Virus record (IMG/VR): IMGVR_UViG_3300044996_000206
Span: 1-36,358 of that record
Source of the DNA: a virus
Direction: 5' to 3' (one strand)
Length of the DNA stretch: 36,358 nucleotides
Below the pieces are notes generated by a model. It had not been told where the DNA came from and did no database searches. It was given only the letters and a program-made list of their open reading frames with translations. Below, in pieces: positions 1 to 7,035 of this stretch (position 1 is its first letter; each line of letters starts with the position of its first letter). The translations under genes and the position numbers were made by a program.

Positions 1-281
1 TCGAGCCTGCCACAACCATGCTCCATGACCTGACGGATGGGCATTCCGTCAAGCCATATCTCCAACCAGACGAACCGGTGGAGGCCCGGGAAATAGAGAG
101 AAACTTCCCCATAACTCACGGGGCCGACGTGGAGCAGTCGGTTGCCGATGACGACCTTGTGTGGTTCGTGGGCAGGATGAAGCAACGTCTCTCGCAGGAA
201 CGCAACCCAACCCGGCAGGCAATCATCGGGCAGATACTGGCCCTCTGCAATCAGTTGAATTCGGTCTAGGGGGGCTTGCAA
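1..281 (-). CDS. Possible partial hypothetical gene running off the left edge
   Basis: The minus strand is open from about 365 to the window edge in one frame and gives a protein-like translation with regular hydrophobic spacing (for example IGNRLLHVGPVSYGEVSLYF). I see no convincing Shine-Dalgarno site. In-frame starts are TTG at 281 or 287, or GTG at 365 just after the terminator; 281 is a placeholder. The opposite strand has an in-register open frame (18-269) with ATG and stop but also no RBS, and third-position GC does not clearly separate the two. I prefer the minus strand because all other genes lie there. The 3' end is outside the window and I recognise no family. Confidence 0.35.
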   Translation of the reverse strand, partial: MQAPLDRIQLIAEGQYLPDDCLPGWVAFLRETLLHPAHEPHKVVIGNRLLHVGPVSYGEVSLYFPGLHRFVWLEIWLDGMPIRQVMEHGCGRL

Positions 282-304
282 ATTCAATAGTTGAGTGCTA
301 TATT
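276..304 (+). promoter_or_regulatory. Possible plus-strand promoter
   Basis: TTGCAA (276-281), a 17-base spacer and TATATT (299-304) make a fair sigma70-type promoter reading right, against the direction of all genes. It would start RNA near 311 and that RNA would meet the terminator at 379-409. TTGCAA is its own reverse complement, so part of the match could be chance. Confidence 0.35.
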
Positions 305-310
305 CTAGGT

Positions 311-413
311 GCGCGGTCCCTCTACGGGTTCTCCAACCGCCGTCCTGCTCAGGGTGCGCCCTCACCCCCGAGCCACTGAAAACCCCCCGGTCTCCTGCCG
401 GGGGGTTTTCCTT
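311..413 (+). ncRNA. Candidate small RNA of about 100 nt
   Basis: The stretch lies between the plus-strand promoter candidate and a strong rho-independent terminator, which is the usual layout of a small RNA gene. It holds no start codon with an RBS. A small hairpin (CGGGTTCTCCAACCG, near 325-339) lies before the terminator stem. I could not fold it into a tRNA. The call rests on flanking signals only. Confidence 0.22.
379..409. terminator. Bidirectional rho-independent terminator
   Basis: A perfect 12-bp stem (AAAACCCCCCGG / CCGGGGGGTTTT) with a 7-base loop carries an A-run on one side and a T-run on the other, so it can act in both directions. It lies just after the minus-strand gene ending at 428 and would close the leftmost operon. 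Confidence 0.85.
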
Positions 414-427
414 GTGCGCTGGCCTGC

Positions 428-742
428 TTATTCCACTGGCATTGGAATTGCCACACCAGCCCGCTTCATCTTCGCATCCTTCAAGATTTCAAGCAGGTGG
501 TCGAGGCGTTCGTTCGCGGCCCTCGTCCAATCGTCGTCCCCTTCATAGTGGGTGACGGTCAGGGTCTGCACATCGATGCGCCGGGGGTCTACGGCGGGGA
601 GTACAGGATGCCCGCACACGACGCAACACGCTTCGACCTGCTCCTTGTACGGGGTGTCCGGGTCGAGTTCGACACGATGCTTCCAGAAGTAGCATTCCAG
701 TTCCTTGGGTTCATCCTTGGGTTCATCCTTCGGTTCGCTCAT
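428..742 (-). CDS. Small hypothetical protein with acidic repeat and CxxC
   Basis: This 104-residue protein is not recognised. The N-terminus is a repeated Glu-Pro-Lys-Asp unit (residues 3-13) encoded by a 12-bp tandem repeat near 702-735. A CCVVCGH cluster (C39, C40, C43, H45) may bind metal. The rest looks helical (residues 72-92). GGAG lies 8 bases before the ATG. The start overlaps the stop of the HD-domain gene as ATGA, so the two are translationally coupled. It is the last gene of its operon, before the terminator at 379-409. Confidence 0.8.
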   Translation of the reverse strand: MSEPKDEPKDEPKELECYFWKHRVELDPDTPYKEQVEACCVVCGHPVLPAVDPRRIDVQTLTVTHYEGDDDWTRAANERLDHLLEILKDAKMKRAGVAIPMPVE

Positions 743-1260
743 CCGTTTTTCTCCATTTCATGGAGCTTCTCTGCCATGCGGCTGAAACGCTCCCATCCAG
801 CAACCCAATCCTTCGCCGCCTGCGTGGACAAAAGGTTCGGATTGACGGGTGAACCAACCCGGCCAATGTCAAGCCGGTCTGCATCCCAACACACGCCGAT
901 GGTAGGGTCATCGGTAACACGCCCATCCACATGCCCGCCCACCGCCAGCCGAAGCTTGTTGTACTGCTCATCGGTCAGGAACGCAAGTGCATCATTCCGG
1001 TGCACGTCCATCCACGATGCCGCCCGCACACCATGGTCGTAGTCGCTTCCGTCGTTATGGCGGCAACAGTCATGCACCAGAGCGAACGCCTGCACCACTT
1101 CGATGTCCACGCCCTCGGTCAGTTTCGCCAAGGCCATCCCGTAATTATTGACCCGGTTCCAGTGGGACAGGCCGTGAATGGATGCCCCCGCCAAGCAATG
1201 GTGAAGGGCGAATTCGCCCAAGGCGACGTGGCGCAGGATGTCACGATTGTACGTTTCCAC
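739..1260 (-). CDS. HD-domain phosphohydrolase-like protein
   Basis: This 173-residue protein has the metal ligand pattern of the HD superfamily: HGLSHW (H29, H33), HD at 63-64, GGH (H110) and DADRLD (D126, D128). Such proteins hydrolyse phosphate esters of nucleotides or signalling molecules; the substrate here is unknown. I chose the GTG at 1260 because AAGGAGGT lies 7 bases upstream; an ATG at 1311 would overlap the preceding gene by 71 bases and has no RBS. With the GTG start the overlap is 20 bases. It is the middle gene of a three-gene unit driven by the promoter at 1628-1656. A role in phage nucleotide metabolism is inference. Confidence 0.85.
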   Translation of the reverse strand: METYNRDILRHVALGEFALHHCLAGASIHGLSHWNRVNNYGMALAKLTEGVDIEVVQAFALVHDCCRHNDGSDYDHGVRAASWMDVHRNDALAFLTDEQYNKLRLAVGGHVDGRVTDDPTIGVCWDADRLDIGRVGSPVNPNLLSTQAAKDWVAGWERFSRMAEKLHEMEKNG

Positions 1261-1591
1261 TTGTCCAACCTCCTTCGATGGTGGATTGCAGGCCGAAGAT
1301 GCCCGGCTCATACTTGGTCGTGATTTTCAGCCAACGTCCATCGGGCAGTACCCAATAGGATGTCGGTGCGGCGAGCGAGTTCTCCGTGTGGAGCAGAAGG
1401 GCAAGCAGTTTCTCCTGCTCATCCACATAGGCCACATCAACATCGTTGCCCCAACGGTACGTCTGGCTGTCACGGCTGTGACCGCAATGCGTGCGCAAAA
1501 AGGCTTTCAGTTCGTAGCCTGCGAACGCCTGCGTGACCGGGGGTTTCATCTGCGTGGTCACTGGCAAAAACTTCTGTACATCTTTCGTCAT
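1241..1591 (-). CDS. Hypothetical protein, first gene of an early unit
   Basis: No family is recognised for this 116-residue soluble protein. The start at 1591 has AAAAGGAG 5 bases upstream. An upstream in-frame ATG at 1627 is rejected because it lies at the -10 box of the strong promoter 1628-1656, upstream of the expected RNA start (about 1621). It overlaps the HD gene by 20 bases. Confidence 0.78.
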   Translation of the reverse strand: MTKDVQKFLPVTTQMKPPVTQAFAGYELKAFLRTHCGHSRDSQTYRWGNDVDVAYVDEQEKLLALLLHTENSLAAPTSYWVLPDGRWLKITTKYEPGIFGLQSTIEGGWTSGNVQS

Positions 1592-1627
1592 GGGGTCTCC
1601 TTTTCCTGAATGAATGTCGTTAGTCAT

Positions 1628-1656
1628 ATTATAGGGGAATATTATAACATTGTCAA
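1628..1656 (-). promoter_or_regulatory. Strong sigma70-type promoter (P4)
   Basis: Consensus TTGACA (1656-1651), 17-base spacer and consensus TATAAT (1633-1628) on the minus strand, with RNA start expected near 1621. The surrounding TCCCCTATAATATGA keeps only one half of the CCCTAT-A-ATAGGG dyad found at the three sister promoters (2284, 28528, 35819). It drives the three genes from 1591 to 428. Confidence 0.88.
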
Positions 1657-1660
1657 TAAG

Positions 1661-1684
1661 GTTGCCCCGGTTGCCCGGGGCAAC
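1661..1684 (-). terminator. Hairpin terminator between two small operons
   Basis: Perfect 10-bp stem GTTGCCCCGG / CCGGGGCAAC with a 4-base loop, 8 bases after the stop of the gene at 1692. The tract after the stem (CTTATTG) is only weakly U-rich, so efficiency is uncertain. It stands directly upstream of promoter P4. Confidence 0.6.
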
Positions 1685-1691
1685 TTGAGAT

Positions 1692-1952
1692 TTACGGTCT
1701 GGTGACGGGCTTGCCTGCGAGGAACCAACGGTTGTGCGTTTCGGGGTCGTGCTTGATTTCTGCCAGTTTCCCGGTTGCGAAGTTCTTGCTCAACGCCGGG
1801 TAGTCTCCGTTCTGCAGGCGGTCCCGGATGGGATGGGTGGCGACCAGACAACCGAAGCAGGCGAAGGTGTGCCATTTCTTGCCGTCAAACCAAGCACCCC
1901 AATCAGCACCAACTGCCTTGATGAAATCACCACGTTTCGGGGTCGTTTTCAT
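1692..1952 (-). CDS. Hypothetical protein (86 aa)
   Basis: A small protein rich in Trp and aromatic residues at its N-terminus (WGAWFDGKKWHTF), with a CFGC pair (C32, C35). AAGGAGA lies 7 bases before the ATG. It is the second gene of the unit driven by promoter P1. I do not recognise a family. Confidence 0.78.
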   Translation of the reverse strand: MKTTPKRGDFIKAVGADWGAWFDGKKWHTFACFGCLVATHPIRDRLQNGDYPALSKNFATGKLAEIKHDPETHNRWFLAGKPVTRP

Positions 1953-1982
1953 GTAGGTTCTCCTTTTTTGTGGTCGAATGGT

Positions 1983-2246
1983 TCAGCAGTCGAGTGCGCC
2001 CGGGAGCTTTTCGATTTCGTTGTACCACCAATCCCGCATGTCGGGGTCGCCAGCGTAGATGAGGCCGACCAGGATGCACATATTATTGCGATTGTGGATG
2101 GTCATTTTCTCCTCGCCCCGCTCAATGCGAAGGTAGGTGTTGTTCAGTTCGATGTAGGCCAAGTCCACATCCGACATGACCTGTCTGCGGATAATGCTGG
2201 TGCTGACTTTGACTTCCAGAGTGGTGTTGCCGATTGTCATTTTCAT
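1983..2246 (-). CDS. Hypothetical protein (87 aa), first gene behind P1
   Basis: Small mixed alpha/beta-looking protein without a recognised family. The ATG at 2246 has AGGAG 7 bases upstream; a second ATG at 2240 is possible. A longer in-frame start at 2297 would lie inside the promoter spacer and is rejected. Confidence 0.75.
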   Translation of the reverse strand: MKMTIGNTTLEVKVSTSIIRRQVMSDVDLAYIELNNTYLRIERGEEKMTIHNRNNMCILVGLIYAGDPDMRDWWYNEIEKLPGALDC

Positions 2247-2283
2247 TTGATTTCTCCTGTTTTTGTGTGCCAGATTTAACCCT

Positions 2284-2312
2284 ATTATAGGGAACATTCA
2301 CGGAAATGTCAA
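2284..2312 (-). promoter_or_regulatory. Strong sigma70-type promoter with dyad at -10 (P1)
   Basis: TTGACA (2312-2307), 17 bases, TATAAT (2289-2284). The -10 box is centred in CCCTAT-A-ATAGGG and the -35 box is preceded by AAACTGACCCC; both features recur at 28528 and 35819. It follows the terminator at 2328-2363 directly. The dyad is a candidate operator. Confidence 0.9.
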
Positions 2313-2327
2313 GGGGTCAGTTTCCGG

Positions 2328-2363
2328 TAAAAAAGCGTACAGCCCGACTATATCGGGCTGTAC
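2328..2363 (-). terminator. Rho-independent terminator of the late operon
   Basis: An 11-bp stem GTACAGCCCGA / TCGGGCTGTAC with a 5-base loop is followed on the minus strand by GCTTTTTT. The stop codon of the small frame at 2348 lies in the loop. It probably ends the long tail-lysis transcript. Confidence 0.88.
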
Positions 2364-2560
2364 CAGTAGGTCTTATAAATCAGGATTTTCCTCGGCGGGG
2401 AGAAGCCCTTGGCCGCTCTCGCTTTTTCCATCAACCCAAGTCCTGTGCGCAGATAGGTTTCCAGCGTGTCGTTCTTTTCAGGGACAAGCTGGATGCAGGT
2501 CAGGGGTTCATCAGGCAGGTCTACCGGACGTTCGAGACAGGTCAAGGTTGCGGAGGACAT
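2348..2560 (-). CDS. Possible small protein overlapping the regulator gene
   Basis: This 70-residue frame is plausible as protein and ends in the loop of the terminator, as a last gene would. Its ATG has no Shine-Dalgarno site and it overlaps the winged-helix gene by 50 bases in another frame. It could be translated by coupling, start at an internal ATG (Met44), or be reached by frameshift from the regulator gene. No family is recognised. Confidence 0.42.
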   Translation of the reverse strand: MSSATLTCLERPVDLPDEPLTCIQLVPEKNDTLETYLRTGLGLMEKARAAKGFSPPRKILIYKTYWYSPI

Positions 2561-2774
2561 AGGTGCGGGATGAGTGTTTCTTCCGATTGATGGACAGGAT
2601 GCCCTGCGCCTGCAATTGACGCAGGCGGTAGGACACAGCAGAAGTCGAGTTCAGCCCGACCCCTGACATGATGTCCCGGATGCTCGGCCAGTACCCATGC
2701 TTATGAGCGTAGCTCCGCATAAAGCGAATGAATTGGGTATCGCTCACCCGCTGGTTCTTGCTCGTACCCTTCAT
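2511..2774 (-). CDS. LexA-type winged-helix DNA-binding protein without peptidase domain
   Basis: The 87-residue protein matches the LexA N-terminal DNA-binding domain: an HGYWPSIRDI segment before the recognition helix GLNSTSAVSYRLRQL and a wing ending GILSINRKK (residues about 24-67). LexA and related repressors carry a C-terminal S24 peptidase with a Ser-Lys dyad; it is absent here, so RecA-triggered self-cleavage is not possible. AAGGAGA lies 6 bases before the ATG. It sits after the lysis genes at the end of the late operon. The dyad promoters are natural candidate targets, which is inference. Confidence 0.82.
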   Translation of the reverse strand: MKGTSKNQRVSDTQFIRFMRSYAHKHGYWPSIRDIMSGVGLNSTSAVSYRLRQLQAQGILSINRKKHSSRTYVLRNLDLSRTSGRPA

Positions 2775-2784
2775 GGGTTCTCCT

Positions 2785-3138
2785 TTATTTCAAAAGTTTC
2801 AGCATCGTCGCATCCCGGCGGGCGACGGCATTCTGGACATCCACCGTTTTCGGTGTCAGCAGGTAGGCCGGGGCATAGGTCTTGAGGACGCTCAGGACGA
2901 GGGCGACGTACAACTGCCATGTGACCGGGGTGTCGGTCTGGATGATGGAGTAGGCCGACAGTAGCCAAATCACGGCGGCGGTCAGGGCAATCAGCCCGAC
3001 CATGATGAGGGCCTTGACGTGACTGGCGAGTTTGGCATAGGCCGTGCGCAGTTTCGGCACATAGGCGAATACCACGACCATGATGACACCAGCGATTGCG
3101 GCAATGCCTTCCGGGGTGAAAACGATGTTCTCGAACAT
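2785..3138 (-). CDS. Three-TM membrane protein, holin-like
   Basis: The 117-residue protein has three hydrophobic segments (about 9-28, 43-63, 75-93) and a charged C-terminal tail, a class I holin layout. Holins form pores in the inner membrane at the time of lysis. AAGGAG lies 7 bases upstream. Its place three genes after the endolysin supports a lysis role, but another small membrane protein from the same cassette (3512-3814) is an equal holin candidate. Confidence 0.72.
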   Translation of the reverse strand: MFENIVFTPEGIAAIAGVIMVVVFAYVPKLRTAYAKLASHVKALIMVGLIALTAAVIWLLSAYSIIQTDTPVTWQLYVALVLSVLKTYAPAYLLTPKTVDVQNAVARRDATMLKLLK

Positions 3139-3141
3139 GAT

Positions 3142-3528
3142 TTACTCCTTTCCATTGAGCGACTTGTTGAGTTGGGCGAGTTCATCTTTCAGGGATTTTA
3201 TCGTATTTCCCTGCCGCCTTATTTTATCACGCAATCGGAGATTTTCCTCCACAACCTTTTGATGCTTGTCGGCCCACGCCAGAGCATCGTTCTGGTACTT
3301 GTCCTGCAGAGCATTCAGGTCATCACGCAACGCCTGATTGTCCTTCTGCAACTGCTCCACGATGGCCTTGAGATTTCCGAAGGTATCCTTCTTGACGTTG
3401 TTCAACGCCGAAATCAAAGCAACGATGACCGTGGCGATGGAGACGGCGGCGGTGGAGTAGGCAATCCACTGGTCGGGGGTCAATGGTTCAGTCAAGTCAA
3501 TCACGATGGCACTAATCTCGGCAACCAT
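3142..3528 (-). CDS. Membrane-anchored coiled-coil protein of the lysis cassette
   Basis: This 128-residue protein has one N-terminal TM segment (about 22-42) followed by a long charged heptad-rich coiled coil to the C-terminus. It lies between two holin-like genes, so an accessory role in lysis (antiholin, spanin-like or holin partner) is possible but unproven. The ATG at 3528 has AAGGA close upstream; a TTG at 3540 preceded by AGGAAGGG is an alternative. It overlaps the upstream gene by 17 bases. Confidence 0.75.
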   Translation of the reverse strand: MVAEISAIVIDLTEPLTPDQWIAYSTAAVSIATVIVALISALNNVKKDTFGNLKAIVEQLQKDNQALRDDLNALQDKYQNDALAWADKHQKVVEENLRLRDKIRRQGNTIKSLKDELAQLNKSLNGKE

Positions 3529-3814
3529 GTTCCTTATCAACCCTTCCTGTCCTCTGCGCCCAAACGCAGATTATCACCGGCACAAGTTCGGTGACGAACA
3601 TGAGGAAGTAGCCGAACCGTGACACCCATTGCAGGGTCGGTATCTGTACCCCCTCAATATGGACGACGTGCAAGAATATGAAGGCGACGAAGATGCGGGG
3701 AACAATCTCTACCAGATAATAGGTGTTCTTCGTCTGCCTGTAACGGAAGACCCGGCCTACGGTTGCGACGAGGGCGACGATGCCAACCAGATAGGCGAAC
3801 CACGCAGGGGCCAT
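3512..3814 (-). CDS. Three-TM membrane protein, holin candidate next to endolysin
   Basis: Small membrane protein (100 aa) with three hydrophobic segments (about 5-22, 35-55, 68-86). It starts immediately after the endolysin stop (TAAATG), with AAGGAG in the end of the endolysin gene. Direct adjacency to the endolysin makes it the first choice for the holin, but no family motif can be named. Confidence 0.75.
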   Translation of the reverse strand: MAPAWFAYLVGIVALVATVGRVFRYRQTKNTYYLVEIVPRIFVAFIFLHVVHIEGVQIPTLQWVSRFGYFLMFVTELVPVIICVWAQRTGRVDKEHGCRD

Positions 3815-4804
3815 TTAGCTCTCCTTCACCAGATAGGGGGCGTAACAATAATTCCCATCAGCAAGCAACGCCCAATTGCCGGTGATGGATTTGACCTGAA
3901 TGATTTGCTGATAGTAGACAACATACCGAACCGGGAACGAAGTGGCGGGGCCGCTCCGGACGTTCAGGGCGGCGACGTTCACGATGTAGTTCACCCCGGT
4001 AGGCGGCAGGGGCAGGTCTTCAGGCGGGGCCGGGGGTTGCGGGTTGCCGCCAGCCAGTGTCTCAGCCAGCCATGCCCCATCGAAGACGCTGACATCCAGC
4101 GGCATTCGACGACCGAAGCTGTCGTAAACTCCGGGAAGTTTCACCCTATCTCCAGTGAACTGATGCCCATAGAGCAGGCCCATGCTAGTTCCGGGTGGGA
4201 CCAAGGGGGTATAGTTTGGCAACCAGCGGGCCTTGAAATCCTCCCACGACATGGACGAACCGGGCGGGGGCTGTATCTTCCAGTGAGGAGCCCACAACCT
4301 AATCGTGCCTAGCCATTTGCTCATCTGCGGCGCATAGGTGGTCACGAAACCATAGCCGTCATACCCGCCCGAATTGATGAGGAAATTCAATCGCTCCATG
4401 AACCTGCGACAGTGCTCGCTGATGTTCACGCCGGATGCCCGGGGAACCAGTGACCAAGGGAGTTTGCCTGCCCGGGCCTTGTACCACGCATCCCAATTGG
4501 TCCACCATTGCTCTTGGTCTGCCCACACGAATTTCACTGGCAATCCGGTTGCCGCAATATCAGCAACACACCACTCTGCCTGCGCCACCGGGTCCATGGT
4601 GATGTCGTCCCAATGGTAGGCCATGATGGGCATGCCCGCCTCGGCGCAAGCCGTAGCGTGTTTGACGAAGCGAACGTCACGCTTCATGCCCTGCCCGGAT
4701 TTGATGATGACGGCATACACCCCGCCATCCTGCAATTCCTTCACGTTCAGGCGATAGTCCCAACCGGAGACATCAATCACGACCTGCGGATTTGAGATTG
4801 TCAT
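3815..4804 (-). CDS. Endolysin: GH25 muramidase with SH3b domain
   Basis: This 329-residue enzyme should cut the beta-1,4 bond between MurNAc and GlcNAc in host peptidoglycan at the end of infection. The GH25 fold is seen in VVIDVSGWD (Asp11), AVIIKSGQG (31-39), AYHWD (62-66), the catalytic DxE pair D96/E98 in VWADQEQ, and the late YGHQFTGD...DVSVFDG strand region (212-243). After a Pro-rich linker (255-270) an SH3b cell-wall binding domain follows (273-327, NVAALNVRSGP). There is no signal peptide, so export needs a holin, and two candidates follow. I chose ATG 4804 because AAGGAG is 7 bases upstream; the longer frame from 4852 overlaps the preceding gene. Confidence 0.93.
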   Translation of the reverse strand: MTISNPQVVIDVSGWDYRLNVKELQDGGVYAVIIKSGQGMKRDVRFVKHATACAEAGMPIMAYHWDDITMDPVAQAEWCVADIAATGLPVKFVWADQEQWWTNWDAWYKARAGKLPWSLVPRASGVNISEHCRRFMERLNFLINSGGYDGYGFVTTYAPQMSKWLGTIRLWAPHWKIQPPPGSSMSWEDFKARWLPNYTPLVPPGTSMGLLYGHQFTGDRVKLPGVYDSFGRRMPLDVSVFDGAWLAETLAGGNPQPPAPPEDLPLPPTGVNYIVNVAALNVRSGPATSFPVRYVVYYQQIIQVKSITGNWALLADGNYCYAPYLVKES

Positions 4805-4814
4805 TTTTCGCTCC

Positions 4815-6173
4815 TTACCAAGTGTCTGCGCCAATCCAAGCGGGGATGTCATCGCCCCCGCCTGTAAACACTTTCAGGCTTGCGGCCATATGTATCCAGT
4901 AGCCGGACGTTGCGGTTCCATAACCGATGGCGGTGGTCGGGGATGTGGTCGTTGGCTTGGTCGATGCACGAACAGTCCCAAGGCCTCCCGGAGAGTAGGT
5001 CTTTATTTGCGCCTGTCCAGAGTCATCGTTGCGCAGGTAGCTTGCACCGTAGCACATGGCGAACAGGAAATCGGTGGTCGAGGTGTCCAACGTCAGGGAG
5101 GTGGCGTTGCCGTTATTCGCACCATCCGCATCGGAGTCTCTGGCAATGGTCGCACTATCAAGTGCGGCATTTTCCAGAACGAAGCATATAAGATTGTCAG
5201 ACGTGTACGAGCTTACGCCTACTGTGACGGTGACGTTGCCTTCGCCTTCCGGGCAATTGGCAAGGACGAAGATTGCTCCCGACACAGACCAGCCCGACGC
5301 ATAGGAATGCTCCCTGATTTTCGTCATCGGATAGCCTGTGCCGCCAATCGTCGCCGTTGCCGTCAAGCTGGTGGCTGGCGAGCCAGTAGTCTTATGTCCC
5401 AAGATGATAGCCACCAAGCATCGGGTCGAGTTGCCGCCCCAAATATTGATGTTCTGCGTCAAGCTGGAAGATATGCCCTGCTCGCCCCAAATCTTCACAT
5501 ACGGCTTGAGTATCGTTTCAGTCGGGACGATGGTCCAGACGAAATGCAGGTAGGACTGTGACGTAATCGTCCAAGACATCGTAGTTGGAGCACCGCCACC
5601 GGTTTCATACGACACGCAGAATCCCGGATTGCCAGAAGCGGTGAAGGACCATTCCGATTGCCCCGCCCCGGGTGTATGCGTCGTCACGCCCTCCTGACAA
5701 ACAATGTCGTAAGCGGTATCGGTGGCTTCGGCCCACACAGCATCTGACGGCGTTGAATTCCTGTTCTGACTAGATGCCCAACAGCCAACACGTAGTGCCT
5801 GAACGTTGCTCCAAGACATGGCGCACGCTCGATTGCTCCCAATCGAGCCGGTCCATGTGATGTAGACTTCCTTTGCCCCGGTCCAATCATCAGGTATCCA
5901 AAAAGCAAAGGCGACACCCCAAAGTTTCGTGGCAGGGGCAGCAGTCCAGTGGTCTTGAGCATCCAGAAACTGCGCCAGCTTTCCACCCACCCCGGATGCC
6001 CCACCGATTTTACAGACGACGTTCGTCGGTGTAGTGCCGGACGAGTTGTAAATCATCCACGTCACAATCAGCAGGCGGCTCTTCCCCGTTCCCAAATCAT
6101 GCGTGTTGAACGAAAGCGGAGACGAACCTCCACCTACGGATGAAAACGTGATGCCATCTCGAGCATGCGCCAT
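4815..6173 (-). CDS. Putative tail appendage protein with two tandem beta domains
   Basis: This 452-residue Ser/Thr/Gly-rich protein seems to hold two related domains: about 30-215 and 248-440. Each starts with a hydrophobic strand and a Thr/Ser-Pro loop leading to an Ile-Gly-Gly turn (SRLLIVTWMI...CKIGG and TRCLVAIILG...ATIGG) and ends with an aromatic strand (LHFVWTIV, WIHMAASLKV). This looks like a duplicated jelly-roll or Ig-like module, fitting a fibre or receptor-binding protein. GGAGGT lies 5 bases upstream. It is the last structural gene before the endolysin. No family name is claimed. Confidence 0.72.
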   Translation of the reverse strand: MAHARDGITFSSVGGGSSPLSFNTHDLGTGKSRLLIVTWMIYNSSGTTPTNVVCKIGGASGVGGKLAQFLDAQDHWTAAPATKLWGVAFAFWIPDDWTGAKEVYITWTGSIGSNRACAMSWSNVQALRVGCWASSQNRNSTPSDAVWAEATDTAYDIVCQEGVTTHTPGAGQSEWSFTASGNPGFCVSYETGGGAPTTMSWTITSQSYLHFVWTIVPTETILKPYVKIWGEQGISSSLTQNINIWGGNSTRCLVAIILGHKTTGSPATSLTATATIGGTGYPMTKIREHSYASGWSVSGAIFVLANCPEGEGNVTVTVGVSSYTSDNLICFVLENAALDSATIARDSDADGANNGNATSLTLDTSTTDFLFAMCYGASYLRNDDSGQAQIKTYSPGGLGTVRASTKPTTTSPTTAIGYGTATSGYWIHMAASLKVFTGGGDDIPAWIGADTW

Positions 6174-6176
6174 TTT

Positions 6177-7034
6177 CTACCTCCGACTGGCAAGCAGGGT
6201 CAGGCAGACCTTCTTGACCGTAGCGGGCGTGGCATCCGCATTCACCGACAGAAGCAGTCCGTTGTCATACTGCTCGGGGCGCAGAACGCCGGTCATGCCC
6301 GCTGACCAAGTGGAAATGCCGCCAGAGCCAAGCGATAGCACACTCACCCCACGAACCGCTGACGAAATCAGGGGCTTGCCGCTGGAAATGATGGTGTCGG
6401 CAACGGCGGGGGTGTTCCCGTAGTAGTCCACCCAAATGTCAAATGTGATGCTCCCGGACGTTGCGGTGACTTCCTCGATTTGCCAGCCATGCAGAATAAG
6501 CGGGAACCTTACCGGGATTACGGCCTTCACGCCTGCGGTGATGACGGTCACGCCATCCCCAATCAGGAAGGGTATCTTGAACAGATTGCAGGCAATCCTG
6601 CGGTCAATCACTTTTGCGGCGGCGATGGTCGTTGCGCCCGCATCCACGATGACCTTTGCCAGCGGAATTTCCCAAACCGTCGAGCTTTCCGTGACGGACG
6701 GTAGGGCCGGGGAACCTGCGGGGGTTCCGGTCTTGACGACGAGGGAAATGGTCTTATTGACCCAATCCAATTTCACCACGACCAAGTCCCACCGGGCGTT
6801 GCTCGGGTCGGCGGCGGCGATGGCGAGCGTACTCGTCGCATCACTGTCCATCGTATGCCCCTTGATGAACGCACGACCAGACCTGACCTTGACCTGCATG
6901 CCCGACGAGTCGCCGTACACTTCAAGACCGTCTCCAATGCCAGCAACCACGCCGGATTGCACAGGCGAAAACATCTTCGTCCACTGTGCTTGATAGACAT
7001 CGGCTCCATCAAATGGGTAATATGTGATGGTCAT
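6177..7034 (-). CDS. Baseplate/tail appendage protein (BppU-like N-terminus)
   Basis: The 285-residue protein begins with a pattern common in phage baseplate upper or fibre-base proteins: YYPFDGADVYQAQW, a GLEVYGDSSGMQVKVRSGRAFIKGH strand set, and RWDLVVVKLDW...EIPLAKVIVDAGATTI. Such proteins link the tail tip to receptor-binding modules. Residues after about 165 form a separate beta-rich domain. The ATG at 7034 follows AGGAG by 6 bases; the longer frame from 7058 is not supported. The SD overlaps the stop of the Gp37-like gene. Confidence 0.75.
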   Translation of the reverse strand: MTITYYPFDGADVYQAQWTKMFSPVQSGVVAGIGDGLEVYGDSSGMQVKVRSGRAFIKGHTMDSDATSTLAIAAADPSNARWDLVVVKLDWVNKTISLVVKTGTPAGSPALPSVTESSTVWEIPLAKVIVDAGATTIAAAKVIDRRIACNLFKIPFLIGDGVTVITAGVKAVIPVRFPLILHGWQIEEVTATSGSITFDIWVDYYGNTPAVADTIISSGKPLISSAVRGVSVLSLGSGGISTWSAGMTGVLRPEQYDNGLLLSVNADATPATVKKVCLTLLASRR

Positions 7035-7035
7035 T

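Noticed and set aside
18-269. Plus-strand 83-residue frame
   Set aside because: No RBS, against the direction of all genes, and in exact codon register with a minus-strand frame that reads equally well. Kept only as the weaker alternative to the partial minus gene.
308-362. Possible tRNA in the left intergenic region
   Set aside because: No acceptor stem pairing, no standard T-loop (GTTCRA) and no usable anticodon arm on either strand.
702-735. Short tandem repeat (12-bp unit) as a CRISPR or origin iteron
   Set aside because: It lies in frame inside a gene and encodes a Glu-Pro-Lys-Asp repeat; there are no spacers and too few units.
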